Shown here one piece after another: positions 1 through 4,569 of a DNA stretch of 5,011 nucleotides. Both the position numbers and the translations under genes were made by a program. Source of the DNA: Pyrinomonadaceae bacterium (GTDB lineage Bacteria > Acidobacteriota > Blastocatellia > Pyrinomonadales > Pyrinomonadaceae); assembly GCA_026786155.1 (NCBI GenBank), contig JAJAYR010000043.1:1-5011 (forward strand), given 5' to 3'. The first letter of the stretch is position 1, and each line of letters starts with the position of its first letter. The notes beneath the pieces are model-generated. The model made no database searches, was not told where the DNA came from, and was given only the letters and a program-made list of their open reading frames with translations.

Positions 1-218
1 ATGCAGTTTGGCTCATTCAAAAGATATGAAAAAGTATGTTTCGTATAATTTTCACCTTCTTTGAAACAGCGCAGATTGAGAATCAAAACTTCTTTCAGAT
101 GCTTATCAGTCAGCGGACGAATTTCGTAATCCGTCGGCGGCGCAGGCACGATTATTTCCGGTTCGGAAACGGTCAGCGGCACAAAGAAAAAGTTGCGGAT
201 TGTTTGAAAAACTGCCAT
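1..218 (-). CDS. GNAT-family N-acetyltransferase, N-terminal part (C-terminus beyond the left edge)
   Basis: The minus strand has an open frame from an ATG at 218 to the window edge: 72 complete codons without a stop. After about 28 residues that may be a non-conserved extension (MAVFQTIRNFFFVPLTVSEP...), the protein reads YEIRPLTDKHLKEVL from residue 31, a typical first beta strand and helix of the GNAT fold. It continues through LRCFKEGENYTKHTFSYLL, which resembles the start of RimI-like acetyltransferases (ribosomal protein S18 alanine N-acetyltransferase type). The acetyl-CoA-binding motif A (R/QxxGxG/A) would lie outside the window, so activity and substrate cannot be judged. It begins 46 bp after the stop of the acyl-CoA synthetase on the same strand, so co-transcription is plausible. 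No Shine-Dalgarno sequence precedes the ATG. The coding call is firm; the family call rests on the N-terminal pattern only. Confidence 0.78.
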   Translation of the reverse strand, partial: MAVFQTIRNFFFVPLTVSEPEIIVPAPPTDYEIRPLTDKHLKEVLILNLRCFKEGENYTKHTFSYLLNEPNC

Positions 219-264
219 AGAAATCTGAATCGAAAATTCAAATTTATTTTACGATAGTTTTCGT

Positions 265-2136
265 TTATTTTCGATTTTTTATTTCCGCGTCCGCGTAAAT
301 CTTTTCGATTATCGCGTGATATTTTTCGTTCACGACGCGGCGTTTAACTTTGAGCGTCGGCGTGAGTTCGCCGCCTTCGACCGATAACTCATTTTCGAGC
401 AGCGCGATTCGTTTGACTCGTTCATACGACGAAAGGTTAGCGGTCAGCGCGGTGATGTCCTGCTCGATTAATTTGATAATCTCCGCGTTCCGGCAGAATT
501 CTGCGTGAGTTTTGATGCCGATGTTATTGAGTTTCGCGTAATTTGCAAGCTGTTCAAAATTCGGAACAATAAGCGCGGCGGCGAACTTGCGGTCGTTGCC
601 GACGAGAACGACCTGACTGACGAAACGCGATGCCGTAATCATCTGTTCAATCGGCGACGGCGCGATATATTTGCCGCCGGAAGTTTTGAAAAGTTCCTTT
701 TTGCGGTCGGTGATTTTCAAAAAGCCGTCCGCGTCAATCGTGCCGATGTCGCCGGTTTTAAACCAGCCGTCTTCGGTGAAAACTTCGCGCGTCGCTTCGG
801 GTTTGTTGTAGTAGCCGAGCATCACATTCGCGCCCGTAATTTCGATTTCGCCGTCCGCCGCGAGCCGAATCCGCACGTTGCGAATCGGCTTGCCGACCGT
901 TCCGAGCCGCGCGTTCATTCCGGTATTACTGGAGACGACGGGCGCGGTTTCCGTCAAACCGTAACCCTGCATAATCGAAATGCCCGCGCCGGTGAAAATC
1001 AAATAAATGTTTTCGGAGAGAGCCGCGCCGCCCGAAATGCAAAAACTCAAATTGCCGCCGAAAAACTCGCGCATTTTGGAGAAAACGAGTCGGTCGGCGA
1101 TGCTGTGCTTGACCGCCAAAAGACGCGGAATCGGCTGTTTGCGCTCGGTTAGAAGCGCGTATTCTTTGCCGACGGCAATCGCCCAATCGAAAACTTTTTC
1201 TTTCCAAGGACTGGCGTTTGCCGCTTTCATTTTCGCTTTGGCATAAACCTTCTCGAAAATTCGCGGCACGGCGACGAACAGCGTCGGCTTGACTTCGCCC
1301 AGATTTTCGGCGACTTTCTCGATTGATTCGGCGTAATAAATCGCCATTCCGCTCAAAATATAAAGATACATTCCCGTCCGCTCGAAAACGTGCGACAGCG
1401 GCAAAACCGACAGCGGTTTGTCGTTCGGCGAAAAAGTGTGTTCCGCGCCGGAGTCCAAAGTGTTGGAAATGATATTGGTGTGCGTCAGCATCACGCCTTT
1501 GGATTCGCCCGTCGTTCCCGAAGTGTAAATCAAAGTGGCGACCTCCGGCGGCGCGACGGCGTTGATCAAATCTTTTATCAACTGCGGATTTTCCGCTTTC
1601 AATTCCGCGCCTGATTTCTCCAAATCTTCAAGCGATATTATATTTTCAGCCTCGCTGCTTTCATCTTCAAAAAGAACGATTTTCTCAATTGTCGGGCAGT
1701 CGAACAAAATATCTCGAAGCCGTTCAAAGGTCGCTTTATTTTGCAGGAAAAATACTTTCGCGCCGGAATCTTTAACAATATATTGAACGGCGTTCGGCGC
1801 AAGCGTCGTGTAAATCGGCACGTCAACGACGCCCGAAAATTGACAGCCCGCGTCGGTCAACGTCCATTCAGGAGAATTGGCGGCGAGCAAAGCGGCTTTA
1901 TCACCTTTCCGTAAACCGAGCGCGTAAAGTCCGAGCGCGATATTTTCGGCGCGGGAAATCATCTCATCAGACGAAATCGAATGCCATTTGCCGTCCTTTT
2001 TAAAGTTCAAAGCGTCGGCGCGGTTGAATTTTTCAACCGCCTTGAAAAACAATTCAGCCAAAGTCTGCGGCTCGTCCGCGTAAAGCGGCACGCGCTTGAC
2101 CGTCTGTTTCGTTTGATTTTCCGTTTTGCTTTGCAT
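265..2136 (-). CDS. Long-chain fatty-acid--CoA ligase (AMP-forming, FadD/FAA1-like, COG1022 type)
   Basis: This enzyme activates fatty acids to acyl-CoA in two steps through an acyl-adenylate, using ATP and CoA, for beta-oxidation or lipid synthesis. Numbered from the ATG at 2136 (623 aa), the adenylate-forming motifs occur in order: P-loop YTSGTTGESKG at 204-214, LPLSHVFER around 245-253, SGGAALS at 368-374, YGLTET at 392-397, TGD at 461-463, and the hinge DRKKELFKTSGGK at 477-489. A C-terminal TPTLKVKRR at 592-600 contains the likely catalytic lysine K596. Length and motif style fit the bacterial long-chain group of about 600 aa rather than acetyl-CoA synthetase. The frame stays open further upstream to a TTG at 2307 (680 aa), with another ATG at 2208. 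The upstream stretch translates a 7-bp repeat array into a meaningless period-7 peptide, so I prefer 2136, just before the conserved PLYADEPQTLAELF. No start has a good Shine-Dalgarno sequence. The gene follows a TetR regulator on the same strand. Fatty-acid chain length specificity cannot be read from the sequence. Confidence 0.95.
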   Translation of the reverse strand: MQSKTENQTKQTVKRVPLYADEPQTLAELFFKAVEKFNRADALNFKKDGKWHSISSDEMISRAENIALGLYALGLRKGDKAALLAANSPEWTLTDAGCQFSGVVDVPIYTTLAPNAVQYIVKDSGAKVFFLQNKATFERLRDILFDCPTIEKIVLFEDESSEAENIISLEDLEKSGAELKAENPQLIKDLINAVAPPEVATLIYTSGTTGESKGVMLTHTNIISNTLDSGAEHTFSPNDKPLSVLPLSHVFERTGMYLYILSGMAIYYAESIEKVAENLGEVKPTLFVAVPRIFEKVYAKAKMKAANASPWKEKVFDWAIAVGKEYALLTERKQPIPRLLAVKHSIADRLVFSKMREFFGGNLSFCISGGAALSENIYLIFTGAGISIMQGYGLTETAPVVSSNTGMNARLGTVGKPIRNVRIRLAADGEIEITGANVMLGYYNKPEATREVFTEDGWFKTGDIGTIDADGFLKITDRKKELFKTSGGKYIAPSPIEQMITASRFVSQVVLVGNDRKFAAALIVPNFEQLANYAKLNNIGIKTHAEFCRNAEIIKLIEQDITALTANLSSYERVKRIALLENELSVEGGELTPTLKVKRRVVNEKYHAIIEKIYADAEIKNRK

Positions 2137-2221
2137 TGCTTTTGATTCAGAATTCAAGCTTTTAATAAAAGTTTCGCCGTTGAAATAATTGAATGATTGA
2201 AACGGCATTCTTACCGAATAA

Positions 2222-2299
2222 ACAGCGAACAGTTCATAGCTGACAGCGAACAGTTGCGCTCGCGGAGTTATTCGCTCTGAACTATCAACTATTCGCTGT
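2222..2299. repeat. Inverted array of 7-bp tandem repeats (5 units, 8-bp loop, 5 units)
   Basis: The left arm (2222-2256) is five consecutive 7-mers that begin ACAG or ATAG; units 1 and 4 are both ACAGCGA, and ACAGCGAACAGTT occurs exactly at 2222-2234 and 2243-2255, three units apart. After an 8-bp centre CGCTCGCG (2257-2264), the right arm (2265-2299) holds five 7-mers of the same kind on the opposite strand, again starting with ACAGCGA at the outer end. Aligned arm to arm, 26 of 35 positions are complementary, and three more become G-U pairs in minus-strand RNA, so the transcript entering the acyl-CoA synthetase gene could fold into a long imperfect hairpin. The array lies between the TetR stop and the preferred synthetase start, so it is probably untranslated leader. 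It resembles the heptameric short tandem repeats (STRR) described in cyanobacteria; function is unknown. Confidence 0.85.
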
Positions 2300-2384
2300 T
2301 CGGACAAAGAAAAATTTGCTGACCAATCGGCATCTCTCTCACCTTTTTCGCTTCACCTGCGTAACTTCTATTTTTAATCTTAAA

Positions 2385-3008
2385 TTACTTCAAAACTCCG
2401 CCGAAAAATATCTTCAGAACTTCGTCCGCCATCGGCGCGAGCGGATAATCTCGTTTGGATAAAATCCAATTCGTCACCATTTCGTCGAGTGCGCCGTAAA
2501 GAATTTTCGCCGCCGTTATCGGCTTTAAATCCTTGCGAAAACCGCCGGTTTTTTGTCCTTCTTCAATCGTTTGGCGAATGATGTCGAGATATTCGGCAAA
2601 GCCGCCGCCCGAAAATTCTTCCATAAACTTGGTCGAGCCGCGCAGTTAGACTTGAAAAACAATCGCCAAATCGCGGTCTGCGCCGAGCCGTTTCAGATGC
2701 AGTTCGGCGATTTTCCGCAAACGATTTTCGGCTGATTCGATGGCGGCAATTTCACGTTTTCCTTCGGCGATAAATTCTTCCATCGCGCGGTCGAAAACCG
2801 AATGCAGAATTTCTTCCTTGCTCTTAAAGTAAAGATAAACCGTGCCGTCGGCGATGCCCGCTTCGCCCGCAATGTCGGCGACTTTTGAACTGAAATAACC
2901 TTTCTGCGCGAAGACTTTAATCGCCGCGCGAAGAATCGCCGCGCGTTTGTCGCTGACGACGACACCGTTCGATTTTGAATTCTGCCCTTGTTTGACCGAA
3001 GTTTTCAT
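2385..3008 (-). pseudogene. TetR/AcrR-family regulator, probable FadR (YsiA)-like, interrupted by one in-frame TAA
   Basis: From the ATG at 3008 the frame encodes a TetR N-terminal domain: residues 20-70 contain SDKRAAILRAAIKVFAQKGY, then VADIAGEAGIADGTVYLYF, the classic helix-turn-helix with its TVYLYFKSKEEIL signature. At codon 121 (2646-2648) there is a TAA, after which the same frame continues without another stop to 2385 with LRGSTKF and a coherent ligand-binding/dimerisation domain. Counting the stop as one residue gives 207 aa, the normal family length. One base change, for example GAA to TAA, would restore a full protein. As written, only the DNA-binding domain and part of the core (120 aa) are made; TetR proteins dimerise through C-terminal helices, so this product would probably not repress. 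Other genes here end in TAA, so a recoded stop is unlikely. Sequencing error is a real alternative. The neighbouring acyl-CoA synthetase and the upstream FadR-like box suggest control of fatty-acid metabolism by acyl-CoA; that is inference. Confidence 0.88.
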
Positions 3009-3027
3009 TGATTTGAAAGCGTATTGA

Positions 3028-3045
3028 CAAAATCAAATGATTTTG
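3028..3045. promoter_or_regulatory. Perfect 18-bp palindrome upstream of the TetR gene, possible second operator
   Basis: CAAAATCA (3028-3035) and TGATTTTG (3038-3045) are perfect inverted copies around a 2-bp AA centre. The site lies 20-37 bp upstream of the regulator's ATG, where the core promoter or transcription start would be expected. It could be an operator for TetR autoregulation or for another dimeric regulator. It is unlike the other palindrome at 3058-3075 in sequence, so one protein may not bind both. AT-rich palindromes of this size can arise by chance, so the functional call is tentative. Confidence 0.45.
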
Positions 3046-3057
3046 CGCTTTGAGCAA

Positions 3058-3075
3058 TGAATGATGATTCATTCA
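3058..3075. promoter_or_regulatory. Candidate FadR/YsiA-type operator
   Basis: TGAATGATGATTCATTCA consists of perfect 7-bp inverted arms TGAATGA and TCATTCA separated by TGAT. From memory, the Bacillus subtilis FadR (YsiA) box is TGAATGANTANTCATTCA; this site matches 15 of the 16 defined positions. It sits 50 bp upstream of the start codon of a TetR-family gene that neighbours an acyl-CoA synthetase, exactly the context of the Bacillus regulon. Autoregulation of the regulator is the simplest reading. The only other TGAATGA half-site I noticed is at 2190-2196, upstream of the synthetase. The palindrome is direct observation; the regulator assignment is inference from sequence match and context. 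Confidence 0.72.
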
Positions 3076-3140
3076 GCGATTAGATTAAACGGAAATCGAA
3101 AATTTAGCAACACGAAAATCGCAGTCGGACAGTTTTGACG

Positions 3141-3177
3141 GAAAAAGAAAAGCGACTTCGGAAAAATCCAAAATCGC
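3141..3177 (-). terminator. Rho-independent terminator of the tRNA-Ser transcript
   Basis: On the minus strand an 11-bp stem begins with GCGATTTTGGA (3177 to 3167), has a TTTT loop (3166 to 3163), and closes with TCCGAAGTCGC (3162 to 3152); nine pairs are Watson-Crick and two are G-U. A T-rich run, TTTTCTTTTT, follows directly (3151 to 3142). It lies 24 bp beyond the tRNA 3' end, in the right place to stop that transcript before the TetR gene, which therefore probably uses its own promoter. The 5' arm is made of two units of the adjoining 7-bp repeat array. Confidence 0.82.
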
Positions 3178-3198
3178 AAATCTAAAATCCAAAATAAA
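3164..3198. repeat. 7-bp tandem repeat array, consensus AAATCNN
   Basis: Four consecutive 7-mers begin at 3164, 3171, 3178 and 3185 (AAATCCA, AAATCGC, AAATCTA, AAATCCA), followed by a degenerate fifth, AAATAAA, at 3192-3198. The strict 7-bp register continues up to 2 bp before the tRNA CCA end. It shares the unit length, but not the sequence, of the array at 2222-2299, and has no inverted second arm nearby. The units at 3164-3177 overlap the terminator stem. Any open frame through it encodes only period-7 junk peptide. Confidence 0.75.
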
Positions 3199-3200
3199 AA

Positions 3201-3287
3201 TGGCGGAGAGAACAGGACTCGAACCTGCAAGGGATTACTCCCGGTAGTTTTCAAGACTACTGCATTAACCAATTATGCTATCTCTCC
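3201..3287 (-). tRNA. tRNA-Ser (anticodon UGA), CCA encoded
   Basis: The minus strand folds as a complete class II tRNA. The acceptor stem is GGAGAGA (3287 to 3281) paired with TCTCTCC (3211 to 3205), followed by discriminator G and an encoded CCA (3203 to 3201). U8 and A9 are present; the D stem is GCAT/ATGC with GG in its loop. The anticodon stem GTAGT/ACTAC encloses the loop CTTGAAA, with anticodon TGA at 3253-3251. The long variable arm has a 4-bp stem GGGA/TCCC with a GTAA loop, diagnostic of Ser here. The T arm is GCAGG, loop TTCGAGT, CCTGT. It would read UCA, and UCG/UCU/UCC to the extent wobble allows. It has its own promoter and terminator, so it appears to be a single-gene transcript. 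Confidence 0.97.
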
Positions 3288-3308
3288 GCAACTGGCGGCA
3301 GAATTGAA

Positions 3309-3337
3309 AATATATCGCAAAGTTCGTCGAGAAACAA
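3309..3337 (-). promoter_or_regulatory. Putative sigma-70 promoter of tRNA-Ser
   Basis: On the minus strand TTGTTT (3337 to 3332) is separated by 17 bp from TATATT (3314 to 3309). The -10 matches five of six consensus bases; the -35 is weaker (three of six). Transcription would start near 3302, leaving a leader of about 15 nt before the mature tRNA 5' end at 3287. Spacing and position fit well, but this is a pattern match only. Confidence 0.55.
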
Positions 3338-3442
3338 ATCAAAACGGCTGTTTTACCTTGGATTACTTCCTTTCAAATTGTCTTTTAACTTCTTTCTTCT
3401 CGTCTCAATTCAAAAAATTACTGGCTTTACATTGCAAAGTTC

Positions 3443-3469
3443 TTGACAAATAAAATAACTTGGTATAAA
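3443..3469 (+). promoter_or_regulatory. Putative promoter of the membrane protein/regulator operon, with a very short leader
   Basis: A perfect -35 TTGACA (3443-3448) is followed after 15 bp by TATAAA (3464-3469); an alternative -10, TAAATT at 3466-3471, gives the usual 17-bp spacing but a poorer match. In either case transcription should begin around 3475-3478, only a few bases before the ATG at 3481. There is no room for a Shine-Dalgarno sequence, so the mRNA would be leaderless or nearly so. The promoter faces away from the tRNA promoter at 3309-3337. Confidence 0.65.
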
Positions 3470-3480
3470 TTTCGATTTGT

Positions 3481-4104
3481 ATGGCGAAGATTCAAGCGAT
3501 TAGGAAAGATGATGGACGGTCAAACGAGCCGACGAATATCGGCGATAGAGCCGTTGACAATTTGCGTTTTATCCGCGAAACGATGGAACGCTCGGCGGTT
3601 TTTACGACCGTTCCGGGTTACGGCGGCGTTTTTATGGGCGCGACCGCGATTGCCGCCGCGTTCATTGCTGACAGTCAGCCGTCAATCAAAAATTGGCTGG
3701 CGGTTTGGCTGGCGGAAGCGGTTCTGGCTTTTTTCATCGGGCTGTTTGCGATGTGGCAAAAATCAAAAATTGCTAATGTGCCGCTGGCTTCCGCGCCGAC
3801 GAAAAAGTTTGCGAAAAGTTTTCTGCCGCCTTTGCTGTGCGCGATTTTTATCACGCTCGGACTGTGGCGGTTCGGGCATTTTGAAGTGATGATTCCAATT
3901 TGGATTTTGCTTTACGGCGCGGCGATTGTCTGCGGCGGCGCGTTTTCGATCAAAGCCGTTCCGGTGATGGGCTGGTGTTTTATCGCTTTCGGCGCAGTCG
4001 CGTTTTTTCTGCCCGCCGATTTCGGAAACGCAGTAATGGCTTTGAGTTTCGGCGCACTGCATATCGTTTTCGGACTTATCATCGCGCGGAAATACGGCGG
4101 TTAA
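3481..4104 (+). CDS. Conserved six-helix membrane protein of unknown function
   Basis: The protein has 207 aa: a hydrophilic N-terminus of about 40 residues, including DNLRFIRETMERSAVFTTVPG (26-46), and then six hydrophobic segments at roughly 44-63, 72-92, 112-130, 135-155, 160-178 and 183-202. A cytoplasmic-looking lysine-rich link (93-113) joins helices 2 and 3, and the C-terminus is the short IARKYGG. Glycines are frequent within helices 1, 4, 5 and 6. I recall close relatives annotated as hypothetical in Acidobacteriota, usually beside a winged-helix regulator as here; I know no assigned function. No enzyme motif, transporter signature or signal peptide is evident. The ATG at 3481 is preferred because relatives begin MAKIQA and the promoter ends just upstream. 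It is probably the first gene of an operon with the regulator at 4183 and the membrane protein at 4562. A role as a membrane partner or sensor for that regulator is possible but unsupported. Confidence 0.9.
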   Translation: MAKIQAIRKDDGRSNEPTNIGDRAVDNLRFIRETMERSAVFTTVPGYGGVFMGATAIAAAFIADSQPSIKNWLAVWLAEAVLAFFIGLFAMWQKSKIANVPLASAPTKKFAKSFLPPLLCAIFITLGLWRFGHFEVMIPIWILLYGAAIVCGGAFSIKAVPVMGWCFIAFGAVAFFLPADFGNAVMALSFGALHIVFGLIIARKYGG

Positions 4105-4110
4105 AATTAA

Positions 4111-4171
4111 ACCGCGAAAGACGCGCAAGACGCTAAAAAAACCTTTTCGCGTTTTTCGCGTTTTTCGCGGT
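4111..4171. repeat. Hairpin of inverted 9-bp tandem repeats between two operon genes
   Basis: The left arm (4111-4138) starts ACCGCGAAAGACGCG and the right arm (4144-4171), read on the other strand, starts ACCGCGAAAAACGCG. They match at 24 of 28 positions around a 5-bp centre AAACC. Each arm consists of three 9-bp steps of the CGCGAAANA type. In plus-strand RNA two of the four mismatches become G-U pairs, giving a long stable hairpin in the 78-bp gap between the stop at 4104 and the ATG at 4183. It is not a standard terminator on the plus strand, as the sequence after it is TTAATAAAAATT rather than a T tract. It might limit read-through, protect the upstream mRNA, or be a dispersed repeat without function. 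Confidence 0.8.
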
Positions 4172-4182
4172 TAATAAAAATT

Positions 4183-4569
4183 ATGGCGAGAAAAAATTCA
4201 GCGTTAAAAAATGATTCGGAAGATGCGCCGAAACCGCGAGATTTGAAACTGGAAAAAGCGGCGGAAAATGTTTCGAGCGAACTCGACAAAACGATTCACG
4301 AACGAATGCGTCTGGGCATAATTTCGGCTTTGGCGGCAAACGCGAGTTTGTCTTTTACTGATTTAAAAAATCTTCTGAAAACGACCGACGGCAACATCAG
4401 CGTCCACGCCCGAAAACTCGAAGAAGCCGGATACTTAACGTGCGAAAAATCGTTCAAAGGGCGCGTTCCGCTGACCGAATATCGAATTACGAGCGACGGA
4501 CGCGCGGCTTTGAATCGTTACTTAAACCATATGGAAGCGTTGATAAACGCGATGAGAGAAAATGTTTGA
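4183..4569 (+). CDS. Winged-helix transcriptional regulator (HTH_34, MarR/ArsR-like)
   Basis: The protein has 128 aa. After a charged, probably disordered N-terminus (1-33), a single winged-helix domain follows: LDKTIHERMRLGIISALAA (34-52) as helix 1, SFTDLKNLLKTTDG (57-70) as helix 2 and turn, NISVHARKLEEAGYL (71-85) as recognition helix, KSFKGRVPLTEYRIT (89-103) as the wing, then DGRAALNRYLNHMEALI (105-121) as the dimerisation helix. The pattern of IHE-RL, TDGN-SVH-LEEAGY and P-T-Y-T-GR is that of the HTH_34 family (PF13601 from memory), whose regulated genes are mostly unknown. It has no ligand domain and no cysteine/histidine metal cluster typical of ArsR sensors. It follows the membrane protein by 78 bp with a hairpin between, and its last 8 bases overlap the next gene, implying translational coupling. 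No Shine-Dalgarno sequence precedes the ATG. It probably regulates its own operon. Confidence 0.93.
   Translation: MARKNSALKNDSEDAPKPRDLKLEKAAENVSSELDKTIHERMRLGIISALAANASLSFTDLKNLLKTTDGNISVHARKLEEAGYLTCEKSFKGRVPLTEYRITSDGRAALNRYLNHMEALINAMRENV

Noticed and set aside
36..257. 73-codon plus-strand frame at the left edge
   Set aside because: It lies antisense to the GNAT frame, which has a recognisable fold pattern; this one is low-complexity arginine/phenylalanine-rich sequence.
505..1152. 215-codon open frame on the plus strand opposite the acyl-CoA synthetase
   Set aside because: It is a codon-bias shadow: arginine/phenylalanine/alanine-rich with no family pattern, fully inside a gene with clear catalytic motifs on the other strand.
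2137..2307. TTG start at 2307 for the synthetase (680 aa)
   Set aside because: The extension is translated from the heptamer repeat array and exceeds the usual family length; the ATG at 2136 fits better.
2646..2648. Recoded or read-through stop, or an alternative genetic code, in the TetR gene
   Set aside because: TAA ends the synthetase, the TetR gene itself and the six-helix membrane protein normally, and no recoding signal is apparent around the codon; mutation or sequencing error is simpler.
3024..3052. TTGACA on the plus strand at 3024-3029 as a promoter
   Set aside because: No acceptable -10 lies 15-19 bp downstream, and no gene on that strand begins nearby; part of it belongs to the 3028-3045 palindrome.
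3069..3272. 67-codon minus-strand frame across the tRNA and the AAATC array
   Set aside because: It overlaps a complete tRNA-Ser and a tandem repeat; the peptide is just their translation.
3443..3889. 148-codon plus-strand frame overlapping the 207-aa membrane protein
   Set aside because: It overlaps the promoter and encodes an arginine-rich peptide; the other frame has six clear membrane helices.
4111..4171. Hairpin as a Rho-independent terminator on the plus strand
   Set aside because: No T tract follows the stem, and the downstream genes look like part of the same operon.
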